DNA from: Syntrophaceae bacterium CG2_30_58_14
GTDB lineage: Bacteria; Desulfobacterota; Syntrophia; Syntrophales; UBA5619
Direction: 5' to 3'
NCBI GenBank assembly: GCA_001873745.1
Contig: MNZQ01000087.1
Location: 1-37,845, forward strand
Length of the DNA: 37,845 nt
Position numbers and translations under genes: made by a program. This document shows, one piece after another, positions 7,480 through 18,791 of the stretch (positions within the stretch are counted from its first letter, which is position 1; each line of letters begins with the position of its first letter). The notes under the pieces were generated by a model that saw nothing but the letters and a program-made list of their open reading frames with translations, was not told the DNA's origin and did no database searches.

Positions 7480-9485
7480 CAGGCGAATCCAGAAAGTGGA
7501 TGAAATTCCGAATTGCGACGTTGCTGGCTATCTTCCTGGTGCTTTTCATCGCCCTCGCCTCGCGCGCCTTTCAACTGCAGATCCTGTCCGGCAAGGCGCT
7601 GAAGGCCCTTGCCCAAAAGCAGCATACGCAGATCCTTCTGCTGCAGCCGGAAAGGGGGATCATCTTCGACCGGAACGGCGAAAAGATGGCCGCCACCATC
7701 ATGGCCGATTCCGTCTTCACCGATCCGTCCAAGATCGACAACCCCGGCGAGGTGGCCGGGCGGCTCGCCGCCATTCTCCAGACAGACAGGGAAGTCCTTC
7801 AGAAGAAACTGTCCGGCGCGAAGAATTTCCGCTGGCTCGCCCGGGGAATCACCCCCGAACAGGCCAGTCTCGTGCAGGGGATGGGCGTCGACGGAATCTT
7901 CAGCATCAAGGAACCCAAACGTTACTATCCCAGCGGCGAACTGGCCGGCCATCTGATCGGCTTTGTCGGCAGCGACTCCACCGGTCTTGAAGGGCTTGAG
8001 CTGCGCTATGACCGCTACCTGAAGGGCGCCCCCGAAAAGCTGATCTGGACGAGGGACGCCAAGGGGAAGCGGCTCTATCCCCGCGTGGAGAGACCTGAAA
8101 CCGCCCAGAAGGAGAATTACAATCTCGTTCTGACCATCGATAACCGCATTCAGCACTTGGTGGAATCCCATCTGAAAGCCGCCGTAAAGGACAAAGGCGC
8201 CAAGGGGGGATTCGCCATCGTCATGGATCCCCGGACGGGAGAAATCCTGGCCCTGGCCAACGAGTTGGGATTCGACCCCAACCATTTCTCCGCGGTCAAC
8301 CCCGCCACCGGGAAAAACAAGGCGATCACCGATAGTTTTGATCCCGGGTCCACCTTCAAGCCGTTTCTGGTGGCAGCCGCCCTTGAAGAGGGGGCCGTCA
8401 AGGAAACGGATGTGCTCAACTGCGAAAACGGCCGTTATGCGATCGCCGACCGGGTGTTCCACGAGGCGAACCACAAGCGTCATGGCGCGCTCAGCGTACA
8501 CGACATCCTCAAATATTCAAGCAACATCGGCGCGGTCAAGATCTCCGAGAAACTCGGCAAGGAGAAATTCTACCAATACATCCGCAAGTTCGGGTTCGGC
8601 GCCAAAACCGGAATTGATCTTCCGGGCGAGGTAAGCGGGCTCCTCCGGCCGGTGGAGAAATGGACCCGCGTGGACGCGGCAACCGTCGCCTTTGGCCAGG
8701 GGATCTCCGTCACGGCCATCCAACTCATCACCGCCCTCTCCAGCGTCGCCAACCAGGGGGTCCTGATGAAGCCTTTCATCGTCCGCGGGCTCATGGACCG
8801 GAAGGGAAACCTCGTTCAGACCTATCATGCCAGCCCGGTCCGCCGGGTCATCTCCCCCGAGACGGCAAAGCGTCTCACCGCCATCCTGACCGACGTGGTC
8901 GGCATGGAAGACGGAACCGGCAAGCGTGCCCGCATCGTAAACGTCGCCGTCGCCGGGAAGACGGGCACGTCGCAGAAATTCGATTTTGCCCGGCGCGCCT
9001 ACTCCTCGGAGAGGGTCAGGACCTCCTTCATGGGGTTCTTTCCGTCGGAGGACCCGCAGATTGCGATCCTGGTCGTTCTCGACGAACCGCAACGGGACCG
9101 GTGGGGCGGCGTGGCCGCGGCCCCGGTCTTCAAGAATATCGGGGAACAGCTTCTGACCCGCTTCAAAACGAACATCCGGGAGAACCCCCTTGGGGACACC
9201 TTGCCGCAAGGTGTCCCCAAGGAAAAGCCGGTCATCGACGACCTGAAGGTCCGGCTTGCATCCGTCCCGGCGCCGCCTACAGACCGGTCGGAGACGGAGA
9301 CCGACGAGACCGCCGTGCCGAACTTCCGGGGAATGACGATCCGCGAGGTCGTCAGGAAATCGAAAGAAAAAGGGATCGAGGTACGTGTCATCGGAAGCGG
9401 TTGGGCGATCGCTCAGCAGCCGGCAGCCGGGATGCCCGCGCCGGAGGACCGCCTCTGCACCGTTACCTTCGGGATGGGTTCTTAA
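7476..9485 (+). CDS. ftsI: peptidoglycan transpeptidase FtsI (PBP3-type) with C-terminal PASTA domain
   Basis: N-terminal TM, PBP dimer domain, SxxK in DPGSTFKPFLVAAALEEG, SSN motif (KYSSNIGAVKI), KTGT motif (AGKTGTSQKF), C-terminal VPNFRGMTIREVVRKSKEKGIEV. Start reassigned to ATG 7476, overlapping the ftsL stop. Confidence 0.93.
   Translation: MTGESRKWMKFRIATLLAIFLVLFIALASRAFQLQILSGKALKALAQKQHTQILLLQPERGIIFDRNGEKMAATIMADSVFTDPSKIDNPGEVAGRLAAILQTDREVLQKKLSGAKNFRWLARGITPEQASLVQGMGVDGIFSIKEPKRYYPSGELAGHLIGFVGSDSTGLEGLELRYDRYLKGAPEKLIWTRDAKGKRLYPRVERPETAQKENYNLVLTIDNRIQHLVESHLKAAVKDKGAKGGFAIVMDPRTGEILALANELGFDPNHFSAVNPATGKNKAITDSFDPGSTFKPFLVAAALEEGAVKETDVLNCENGRYAIADRVFHEANHKRHGALSVHDILKYSSNIGAVKISEKLGKEKFYQYIRKFGFGAKTGIDLPGEVSGLLRPVEKWTRVDAATVAFGQGISVTAIQLITALSSVANQGVLMKPFIVRGLMDRKGNLVQTYHASPVRRVISPETAKRLTAILTDVVGMEDGTGKRARIVNVAVAGKTGTSQKFDFARRAYSSERVRTSFMGFFPSEDPQIAILVVLDEPQRDRWGGVAAAPVFKNIGEQLLTRFKTNIRENPLGDTLPQGVPKEKPVIDDLKVRLASVPAPPTDRSETETDETAVPNFRGMTIREVVRKSKEKGIEVRVIGSGWAIAQQPAAGMPAPEDRLCTVTFGMGS
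9188..9222. repeat. perfect palindrome inside ftsI (16-bp arms, 3-nt loop)
   Basis: CCTTGGGGACACCTTG-CCG-CAAGGTGTCCCCAAGG; the arms are exact reverse complements. Confidence 0.95.
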
Positions 9486-9494
9486 AGGTGTCCG

Positions 9495-11027
9495 ATGCGA
9501 CTTCCGCAGTTGATGAAGGGAATCGAAACCATCGGGATCACGGGAGATCCGGACGGGGAAGTGCGCTCCGTCCGTTACGACTCACGCCGGTGTGAAAAGA
9601 ACAGTCTCTTTGTCGCGATCGCCGGCCTCAAGACGGACGGCCATCAATTCATCGGCGACGCCCTGGCCCACGGCGCCCGTTTTATCATCCATGAGCGGGA
9701 CTTCACCCCGCCCGCCGACGTTACGGCCATCCGTGTCCGCAACAGCCGTCAGGTTCTCGGCCGCCTGGGAAGGAATTTCTTCGGCCACCCCTCCGCTTCT
9801 CTCTGTCTGATTGCGGTGGTGGGAACGAACGGAAAGACCACCATCACCTACCTTCTGGAGGCGATCCTCCGGGCCGCGGGCCATTTGGTTGGCATCCTGG
9901 GAACGGTCAACTACCGATACGGCGACAAGAGTTTCCCCGCGCCAAACACCACACCCGAATCCTTCGAGATGCAGCGGATTCTCCGGGAGATGACCGATCA
10001 CGGGGTCACCCACTGCGTGGCCGAGGTTTCCTCCCACGCGATCGACCTTGGCAGGGTCGATGAGTGCGCGTTCGACCTGGGGATCTTCACCAATCTCACA
10101 CAGGACCACCTCGATTACCACCGAACCATGGAAAACTACTTCCAGGCCAAAAAGCGCTTTTTTTCCGAGATTCTCCCCGGCGGTGGGAAAAACCGCCCCC
10201 GGCGGATGATCGTCAACGGCGACGATCCCTTTGGGCAGCGGATCATCCGGGAAGTCGGAGGCGGCTGCATCACGTACGGTCTCGACAACCCCTGCGATGT
10301 CCATCCAAAACCCTTTCATCTCTCCCTCGGGGGGATCGACGCGAAGCTGAACTTCGGGGACGAAGCGCTCAATATCACATCCCCCCTGATGGGAAGATTC
10401 AATCTCTACAACATCCTTGCCGCGGCGGCGGCGGCCCGCGCCATCGGGATCCCCGGACGGGCCATCCGGAGCGGGATCGCCGGTCTGACCCAGGTCCCGG
10501 GACGGCTTGAAAAAGTGAGCGCGGCGGGGCAGCCCACCGTTTTTGTCGATTACGCCCACACGGAGGACGCCCTGAAGCGGGTCCTCCAGAATCTGACCCT
10601 CTTCCGGACGGAAAGAATCATCACCGTTTTCGGGTGCGGCGGGGATCGGGACCGCGGGAAGAGACCGCTCATGGGCCAGGCCGCTGCGACTTACAGCGAT
10701 CTGACCATCGTAACCTCGGATAACCCGCGGACGGAAGATCCCATCGAGATCATCCGGGAGATCGAAACGGGCATCCGGGCGCCGAAATTCACCGATATCC
10801 AGGAATCCCGACGAATTCCGGCGCCAAGAGGCTACCTTGTCCTCCCCGACCGGAGAGCGGCCATCGCCGCAGCCATCGGTCTCGCCGGGCCTGCGGACAT
10901 CGTCCTCATCGCCGGAAAGGGCCACGAGGATTACCAGATCGTCGGCAGCCGGAAGTTTCCCTTCGACGATCGGTCGATCGCACGGGAGGAACTGAGGCTT
11001 TGGCAAACCGGGAGGGAAGGATCATGA
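9495..11027 (+). CDS. murE: UDP-N-acetylmuramoyl-tripeptide synthetase MurE, probably meso-DAP type
   Basis: VVGTNGKTTITYLLEAIL, TTPESFEMQRILREM, FTNLTQDHLDYH, DYAHTEDALKRVL, and the DNPR motif (SDNPRTEDP) associated with meso-diaminopimelate specificity. Confidence 0.95.
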   Translation: MRLPQLMKGIETIGITGDPDGEVRSVRYDSRRCEKNSLFVAIAGLKTDGHQFIGDALAHGARFIIHERDFTPPADVTAIRVRNSRQVLGRLGRNFFGHPSASLCLIAVVGTNGKTTITYLLEAILRAAGHLVGILGTVNYRYGDKSFPAPNTTPESFEMQRILREMTDHGVTHCVAEVSSHAIDLGRVDECAFDLGIFTNLTQDHLDYHRTMENYFQAKKRFFSEILPGGGKNRPRRMIVNGDDPFGQRIIREVGGGCITYGLDNPCDVHPKPFHLSLGGIDAKLNFGDEALNITSPLMGRFNLYNILAAAAAARAIGIPGRAIRSGIAGLTQVPGRLEKVSAAGQPTVFVDYAHTEDALKRVLQNLTLFRTERIITVFGCGGDRDRGKRPLMGQAAATYSDLTIVTSDNPRTEDPIEIIREIETGIRAPKFTDIQESRRIPAPRGYLVLPDRRAAIAAAIGLAGPADIVLIAGKGHEDYQIVGSRKFPFDDRSIAREELRLWQTGREGS

Positions 11028-12454
11028 CGGACGCGGCGCCAATCCTTTCCGCCGGGGAGATTCTGAAGGCCACGGGGGGCGCCCCGCTTCGGGGCGGGCG
11101 CGGCTGGTCCTGCAGAGGGATCTCCACGGACACGCGAACCTTGGCCGCAGGGGACCTTTTCATTGCCCTTGCCGGGGAAAATTTCGACGGCCACGATTGT
11201 CTGGCCAAGGCCGCCAAACGCGGCGCCGCCGGGCTCCTGATCCGTGCGGATGCGGCGAAGAAACTTGCCATCACGCCGGGAGAGCTCCCGGTGATCGTCG
11301 TTTCGGACACGCTGACGGCGCTGGGGGCCATCGCCCGCGACTGGCGGTTGCGATTCCCGATCCCGGTGGTTGCGATCACCGGAAGCTCCGGGAAGACCAC
11401 GACGAAGGAGATGATCGCGACGATCGCCTCCCGCACGCGGAACACCCTGAAGACGGAAGGCAACCTGAACAACCAAATCGGCCTGCCGCTGACCCTGCTC
11501 CGACTGCGGAAGAGTCACGAACTCGCCATCGTCGAAATGGGGACGAACAGCCCGGGAGAGATCGCGCTGCTTGCGGCCATCGCCGTACCGGACGTTGGTC
11601 TGATCACAAACATCGGTCCCGCCCACATCGAGGGATTGGGTTCCCTTGAGGCGATCCGGGAGGAGAAGGGATCTCTTTTTGAGTTCATGGCCGGACAGGG
11701 CTGGGCGATCCTCAACTACGACGATCCGGAGATCGGCCTCCTTGCGGGGCGCCGGCAGGGGAAACGGGTGACCTTCGGCCTCGGCCCGGGCGCCACAATC
11801 ACCGCCCGGAGGATCGAAACGGCCGGACCGGAGGGGGTGCGTTTCGACCTCGTCATCGACGGAATCGGCGCCCCGGTTTTCCTGGCCGCCGCCGGGGAAC
11901 ATAACGTCAGAAACGCCTTGGCCGCCGCCGCCGCCGCGTGGGCGCTCGGCTTCCACTTTAGCGAGATCGCGGCGGGACTTGCCGCTTTTTGTCCGGTCCC
12001 GGGGAGGACCGAGATCCGGCAACTCGGAAACGGCGCCTACCTGATCATCGATACCTACAACGCCAATCCCGCCTCGGTGCGGGAGGCGCTCTTGACCCTG
12101 CAGGGGCTTCGGGGAAACGGAAAAGCCTTCGTGATCCTGGGCGATATGCTGGAGTTGGGAGAACGGTCGGCGGAATGGCATGGGAAAATCGGAGCGCTCC
12201 TTGCGGATACAGACATTCAGGATCTGTTTCTCAAAGGATCGCTGACGAAAGCCCTGGCGGCCGGGGCGATCCGCATGGGGTTTCCGGCGGAGCGGATTGC
12301 GTTTTTCGACGACCCGCAACCGGTTGTCTCTTCCCTCCGCTCCCGGCTGAAAAAGGGCGACTGGGTTCTGATCAAGGGATCCCGAAAGATGAAGATGGAA
12401 GCGGTAGCGGAAAAGTTGATTGCGGAATTTGACCGGAAACCGCAAACGGTGTAG
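11024..12454 (+). CDS. murF: UDP-N-acetylmuramoyl-tripeptide-D-alanyl-D-alanine ligase MurF
   Basis: AITGSSGKTTTKEMIATI, TEGNLNNQIGLPLTLL, EMGTNSPGEIALL, IIDTYNANPASVREAL, ILGDMLELGERSAEWH. ATG 11024 overlaps the murE stop. Confidence 0.95.
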   Translation: MTDAAPILSAGEILKATGGAPLRGGRGWSCRGISTDTRTLAAGDLFIALAGENFDGHDCLAKAAKRGAAGLLIRADAAKKLAITPGELPVIVVSDTLTALGAIARDWRLRFPIPVVAITGSSGKTTTKEMIATIASRTRNTLKTEGNLNNQIGLPLTLLRLRKSHELAIVEMGTNSPGEIALLAAIAVPDVGLITNIGPAHIEGLGSLEAIREEKGSLFEFMAGQGWAILNYDDPEIGLLAGRRQGKRVTFGLGPGATITARRIETAGPEGVRFDLVIDGIGAPVFLAAAGEHNVRNALAAAAAAWALGFHFSEIAAGLAAFCPVPGRTEIRQLGNGAYLIIDTYNANPASVREALLTLQGLRGNGKAFVILGDMLELGERSAEWHGKIGALLADTDIQDLFLKGSLTKALAAGAIRMGFPAERIAFFDDPQPVVSSLRSRLKKGDWVLIKGSRKMKMEAVAEKLIAEFDRKPQTV

Positions 12455-12502
12455 GGTGCGCCGCTTGAAAAAACAACGGATGCATCAGGAAGGCTTCAAG
12501 AA

Positions 12503-13582
12503 ATGATTTTTCATCTTTTATATCCGCTACATGTCACATACTCATTTTTTAATGTCTTCCGGTACATCACCTTCCGGACGATCTATGCGGCGATCACCGC
12601 CCTCGTGATCTGTTTTGTTGTCGGTCCCTGGCTCATCCGCAAGCTGCAGGAACTCCAGATCGGCCAGACGATCCGCGAGGATGGACCGAACTCGCATCTT
12701 GCGAAAAAAGGGACGCCGACCATGGGCGGCATCCTGATCATCTTTGCCGTCGCCATCTCCACGCTCCTCTGGGCAAACCTGACCGTCGGCTATATCTGGC
12801 TCGTGATCATGGTCATGGTCGGATTCGGTCTCATCGGTTTCCTCGACGACTACCGGAAGATCACCCGGCAGGACAGCCGGGGCTTGCCGGGAAAGGTCCG
12901 GCTGGCCGCGGAGATCGTGATCGCACTGTTCGTCAGCATCATCCTTTATATCAAACCGGGGTTCAACCCGAACGTAACCATCCCTTTTTTCAAGACGGTC
13001 CTGCCAAACCTGGGATGGGGCTACATCGTGCTTACGACCTTCATCATCGTGGGCGCCGCAAACGCGGTCAATCTGACCGACGGCCTGGACGGTCTCGCCA
13101 TCGGCCCGGCGATCACCTGCTTCATGACCTACCTCCTGTTCGCCTATTTTGCCGGCAACGTCAAGATCGCGGCGTATCTGCAGATCCCCTACGTGGCGGG
13201 AACCGGTGAGCTGGCGATCTTCTGCGGCGCGGTCGTCGGCGCCGGGATCGGCTTCCTCTGGTACAACGCCTATCCCGCGGAGGTCTTCATGGGGGACGTC
13301 GGCTCCCTCTCGCTGGGCGGCGCCCTGGGCGCCCTCGCCATCCTGACGAAGCAGGAGATCCTCTTGGCCATCGTCGGCGGGATTTTCGTCTTGGAGACCT
13401 TCTCGGTCATCTTTCAGGTTGGCTGGTTCAAACTCTCCGGCGGACGGAGGATCTTCCGGATGGCCCCGATCCACCACCATTTCGAGCTCAGGGGGTGGCC
13501 CGAGCCCAAGGTGATCGTCCGCTTCTGGATTATCTCCGTGCTGCTGGCGCTCGTAGCCATCAGCACGTTGAAATTGAGGTAA
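12503..13582 (+). CDS. mraY: phospho-N-acetylmuramoyl-pentapeptide transferase MraY
   Basis: [66 protein letters not shown]. Confidence 0.97.
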   Translation: MIFHLLYPLHVTYSFFNVFRYITFRTIYAAITALVICFVVGPWLIRKLQELQIGQTIREDGPNSHLAKKGTPTMGGILIIFAVAISTLLWANLTVGYIWLVIMVMVGFGLIGFLDDYRKITRQDSRGLPGKVRLAAEIVIALFVSIILYIKPGFNPNVTIPFFKTVLPNLGWGYIVLTTFIIVGAANAVNLTDGLDGLAIGPAITCFMTYLLFAYFAGNVKIAAYLQIPYVAGTGELAIFCGAVVGAGIGFLWYNAYPAEVFMGDVGSLSLGGALGALAILTKQEILLAIVGGIFVLETFSVIFQVGWFKLSGGRRIFRMAPIHHHFELRGWPEPKVIVRFWIISVLLALVAISTLKLR

Positions 13583-13592
13583 AGGGAACGCG

Positions 13593-14945
13593 ATGGATCT
13601 GAAAGCAAAAAAAGTGGCGGTCATTGGCGTCGGGAAAACGGGGCTCGCAACGGCCCGTTTCCTTGCGGGCCGGGAAGCCCGGATCGCGGTGACCGACTTA
13701 AAGCCCCGATCTGCCTGGGGAGAAGCCTCGGCCGCGCTGGAGAGTCTGCACGCGGCGCTGACCGTCGCCCCCTACGGACCGGAGATCCTGACCGATGCCG
13801 ATCTCGTCGTCCCCTCGCCGGGGGTTTATCCGGACAATCCGATCCTGGCCGAGGCGGTCCGGCGGGGGATCCCCGTGCTGAGCGAGATTGAACTCGCCTG
13901 GCGATTTCTCAAGACCCCGCTTGTCGCCATCACCGGCACGAACGGCAAGACGACGGTCACCTCTCTGATCGGCGAGATCCTCCGCGGGGCGGGGAAAAAG
14001 GTTTTTGTCGGCGGGAACATCGGCGCCCCGCTGATCGGCTACGTTGACGGGCCGCAGGGCGCGGACTGGGCGGTGGTGGAGGTAAGCAGTTTCCAGCTCC
14101 AGTGGGCGCAGACGTTTCATCCCCGGATCGCCGTGCTTTTGAACGTCACCACCGACCATATCGACTACCACGGGAGCTTCCATGCGTACCGGAAGATCAA
14201 GGAGGGGATCTTTGCCCGCCAGAACGCCTCAGACCTCGCAATCCTGAATGCGGACGAAGAAACCACGGCATCGTTGCGCGAGCGTCTGACCGCCCGGACG
14301 GAGCTCTTCAGCTCCTCCGACGCCGTTGACCACGGGATGTTCCTCTCTGGAGAGACCCTCGTTCACCTCCTCCCCGCGGGGGAGAAAGAGGAATATCCGC
14401 TGGCCATGATTCATCTTCCCGGACGACACAACTGCGAAAACGTGATGGCGGCGATCCTCGCGGCCCGGGCTTGCGGCTGCCCCCCCCGGGTGATCATCCG
14501 GGGGGTTGGCGGCTTCCGGGGGATCGCCCACCGGATCGAATACGCCGGGGAGAAAAACGGCGTCCTCTTCTACGACGATTCCAAGGGGACCAACGTCGGC
14601 GCCGTCATGCGGGCGCTTTTGAGCTTCTCTCAACCGGTCGTCCTCCTGCTCGGGGGGAGGGACAAGGAGGGGGATTTTCAGACCCTGGCCCCACTGATCC
14701 GCCGGGGGGTGAAGGAGATGGTTCTCTTCGGCGAGGCGAGGGAGAAGATCAACGGCCTGGTCGGCGGCGTGGTCAAGACAACCCTCGCACCGACGATGAA
14801 AGAGGCGATGGAAAAGGCCTACAGCTCCGCATCGGCCGGCGACGTCGTCCTCCTCTCGCCGGGGTGCGCCAGCTTCGACGAATTCAAGGACTACAAGGAG
14901 CGGGGCGACCGTTTCCAGGAATGGGTCAGGCAGCCAAAGGGATGA
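13593..14945 (+). CDS. murD: UDP-N-acetylmuramoylalanine-D-glutamate ligase MurD
   Basis: VAITGTNGKTTVTSLIGEIL, VEVSSFQLQWAQTFHPRIAVLLNVTTDHIDYHGS, YDDSKGTNVGAVMRAL, LSPGCASFDEFKDYKERGDRF. Confidence 0.96.
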   Translation: MDLKAKKVAVIGVGKTGLATARFLAGREARIAVTDLKPRSAWGEASAALESLHAALTVAPYGPEILTDADLVVPSPGVYPDNPILAEAVRRGIPVLSEIELAWRFLKTPLVAITGTNGKTTVTSLIGEILRGAGKKVFVGGNIGAPLIGYVDGPQGADWAVVEVSSFQLQWAQTFHPRIAVLLNVTTDHIDYHGSFHAYRKIKEGIFARQNASDLAILNADEETTASLRERLTARTELFSSSDAVDHGMFLSGETLVHLLPAGEKEEYPLAMIHLPGRHNCENVMAAILAARACGCPPRVIIRGVGGFRGIAHRIEYAGEKNGVLFYDDSKGTNVGAVMRALLSFSQPVVLLLGGRDKEGDFQTLAPLIRRGVKEMVLFGEAREKINGLVGGVVKTTLAPTMKEAMEKAYSSASAGDVVLLSPGCASFDEFKDYKERGDRFQEWVRQPKG

Positions 14946-16048
14946 AAAGGCGAGCCGAAAACGAAAAGAAACCGGATCTGATCCTGCTTTTGGTCACGCT
15001 GCTCCTCGTGACCGTCGGGACGGTGATGATTTACAGCTCCAGCTCCATCCTCGCGATGGAACGGTTCCGCGACGGTCAGTTCTTTCTCAAAAAGCAGCTT
15101 TTCTTCCTCTGTCTCGGCCTGGGAGTGATGGCGCTCGCAACCCGCGTTTCCTATTACAAGCTTCGGAAACTGGCCTGGCCCGGCATCATCCTGTCGGCCT
15201 TTTTCCTGCTTTTGATCTGGGTTCCCCATCTGGGGATCCGTGCCGGCGGCGCCGTGCGCTGGCTCAACCTCGGGCTCTTCTCCTTTCAGGTCTCCGAAAT
15301 GGTCAAGGTCGCGCTGATCCTCTTCCTCGCCCATTTTCTGACGGAGAAGGTCAACCATATCCGCGAATTCCGCGAGGGGATGCTGATCCCCCTCGGCATC
15401 ACGGGAACCCTGGTCGGCCTGATCCTGCTCCAGCCGGATTTCGGCACGACGTTCATCCTCGCGCTCATCACCTTTCTGATGATCTTTCTGGCCGGCGGCC
15501 GGATCGTCCACATAGCGGGCCTGGCCGCGCTCTCTCTCCCCGTCGCCCTCTGGCTCCTCCTCCACAAGAGCTACCGCCTGGCCCGCCTGACGGCGTTTCT
15601 CGACCCCTGGAAGGACCCCCGCCATTCGGGGTTTCAGATCATCCAGTCGCTGATCTCCTTCGGATCCGGCGGCGCTTTCGGCGTGGGGATCGGGGACGGA
15701 ATGCAGAAACTCTTCTATCTCCCGGAACCCCATACGGATTTTATCCTCTCGGTGATTGCCGAGGAGAGCGGCTTCATCGGCGTTGGGCTGATTCTGCTGC
15801 TCTACATCATCCTGATCGTCCGCGGTTTCCGGATTTCGCTGAAGGCCCCGGATCGGTTCGGAAACCTGCTGGCCGCGGGGCTCACGATGATGCTTGCGCT
15901 GGAGGCATTCATCAACATCGCGGGCGTGATGGGGCTCATCCCGCTGAAGGGGCTCGCCCTCCCGTTTCTCAGTTACGGGGGCACCTCCTTGATGATGTCC
16001 CTTGCGGGGGTGGGGATATTGTTGAATATATCCTCTTATGAGTCATGA
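14942..16048 (+). CDS. ftsW: lipid II flippase/peptidoglycan polymerase FtsW (SEDS family)
   Basis: Multiple TMs, TVGTVMIYSSSSILA, LQPDFGTTFILALI, AEESGFIGVGLILLLY, LPFLSYGGTSLMMSLAGVGILLNIS. Start reassigned from 14471 to ATG 14942, overlapping the murD stop. Confidence 0.94.
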   Translation: MKRRAENEKKPDLILLLVTLLLVTVGTVMIYSSSSILAMERFRDGQFFLKKQLFFLCLGLGVMALATRVSYYKLRKLAWPGIILSAFFLLLIWVPHLGIRAGGAVRWLNLGLFSFQVSEMVKVALILFLAHFLTEKVNHIREFREGMLIPLGITGTLVGLILLQPDFGTTFILALITFLMIFLAGGRIVHIAGLAALSLPVALWLLLHKSYRLARLTAFLDPWKDPRHSGFQIIQSLISFGSGGAFGVGIGDGMQKLFYLPEPHTDFILSVIAEESGFIGVGLILLLYIILIVRGFRISLKAPDRFGNLLAAGLTMMLALEAFINIAGVMGLIPLKGLALPFLSYGGTSLMMSLAGVGILLNISSYES

Positions 16049-16075
16049 CGACGCCGTTTTGGATTTTTTAAAAAT

Positions 16076-17311
16076 ATGGATGAGAGAAGAGTCGAAAAAC
16101 AGAATCCCGGCGATCCGCTAACGGCGGCGCCCGCACCCCGACGGAAGGGGGCCGGGGCGGAGGAAAAGCCCTGCGGCCCATCTTCGGATCGCCGCGGCGT
16201 CGGGATGATCATCGCCGGCGGCGGGACGGGCGGCCACCTCTTCCCGGGTATCGCGATCGCCGAGGAGTTCCTGCGGAGAGATCCGGCCAACCGCGTCCTG
16301 TTCATCGGCACAAAACGGGGGCTGGAGCAGAAGATCCTGGGCGGACTCGGTTTCCCCCTCCGGACGCTCAAGGTGGAAGGCCTGAAGGGGCGGGGTCCGG
16401 TTCGGATTCTAAGCTCCCTCCTCAAAATCCCGGGCAGCCTGATCGCCTCCTTCCAAATCCTCCGCGCGTTTCAACCCGCCGTCGTCGTCGGCGTGGGCGG
16501 GTACGCCTCGGGACCGGCGGTCCTCGCCGCCCGGCTGTTGGGTTTGAAAACGGCGATTGCCGAGCAGAACGCCTTTCCGGGCCTGACCAACCGGATCCTC
16601 GGTCACTTCGTCCACCGGATCTTCGTGAGTTTCCAGGTGTCGTCGCGCTGGTTTCCTGCCGATCGAACCCAGGTCACCGGGAACCCAATCCGTTCGGCCT
16701 TCCTCGCGGATCAAATGAAGACCGGAGAACGCGATCCGCGTTTCACCCTGCTGATCTTCGGCGGAAGCCAGGGGTCGCACGCGATCAACCGGATCGCCAT
16801 GGACGCCCTCGACAGCCTCGGTGAGCTGAAGGAGCGGCTCCGCTTTGTCCATCAGGCGGGGGAGAAGGATCGGGAGACGGTCGAAGATGGCTACCGGAAA
16901 CGGGGCTTCGCGGCAGAGGTGACCCCGTTCATCGTGGACATGGCCGCGGCTTACCGGACGGCGGACCTGCTGCTGTGCCGGGCCGGCGCGACCTCCATCG
17001 CGGAGATCACCGCCGGCGGGAAGGCGGCCATTCTGATCCCCTTCCCCTTCGCCGTGAACGACCATCAGACAAAGAATGCCGAGATCCTCGTCCGTGCCGG
17101 CGCGGCGGAGATGATCCCGGAGAAGGAACTGAACGGCCGGCGACTGGCGGCGGCGATCGCAAGGCTCTGCCGCCATCCGGAGGAGATCCAAAAAATGGAA
17201 AAGGCTTCCGCCTCCCTGGGCAACATCCACGCGGCGGCGACCATCGTCGGCGCCTGTCTGGGGCTCATCGAAGACCGGCAGCCCGCGGAATGCCGCGGAG
17301 GTGCAAAATGA
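16076..17311 (+). CDS. murG: UDP-N-acetylglucosamine-N-acetylmuramyl-(pentapeptide) pyrophosphoryl-undecaprenol GlcNAc transferase MurG
   Basis: [104 protein letters not shown]. The homologous part begins at ATG 16205, so the start is uncertain. Confidence 0.93.
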   Translation: MDERRVEKQNPGDPLTAAPAPRRKGAGAEEKPCGPSSDRRGVGMIIAGGGTGGHLFPGIAIAEEFLRRDPANRVLFIGTKRGLEQKILGGLGFPLRTLKVEGLKGRGPVRILSSLLKIPGSLIASFQILRAFQPAVVVGVGGYASGPAVLAARLLGLKTAIAEQNAFPGLTNRILGHFVHRIFVSFQVSSRWFPADRTQVTGNPIRSAFLADQMKTGERDPRFTLLIFGGSQGSHAINRIAMDALDSLGELKERLRFVHQAGEKDRETVEDGYRKRGFAAEVTPFIVDMAAAYRTADLLLCRAGATSIAEITAGGKAAILIPFPFAVNDHQTKNAEILVRAGAAEMIPEKELNGRRLAAAIARLCRHPEEIQKMEKASASLGNIHAAATIVGACLGLIEDRQPAECRGGAK

Positions 17312-17343
17312 AAGCGGGTTTCGCCCCCTTTTCCACAGTTTCC

Positions 17344-17368
17344 GGGAACAGATTTCAAATCTGTCCCC
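17344..17368. repeat. palindromic repeat copy A (GGGAACAGATTT-C-AAATCTGTCCCC) between murG and murC
   Basis: 12-bp arms with one mismatch around a single C; same family as 24733-24757 and 31434-31462. Confidence 0.9.
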
Positions 17369-17381
17369 TTGCGAGGGTGTC

Positions 17382-18787
<1,406 letters not shown>

Positions 18788-18791
<4 letters not shown>

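Noticed and set aside
9582-12445. Long minus-strand ORFs (474 and 504 aa) opposite murE and murF
   Set aside because: Shadow ORFs; the + strand carries unmistakable Mur ligase motifs.
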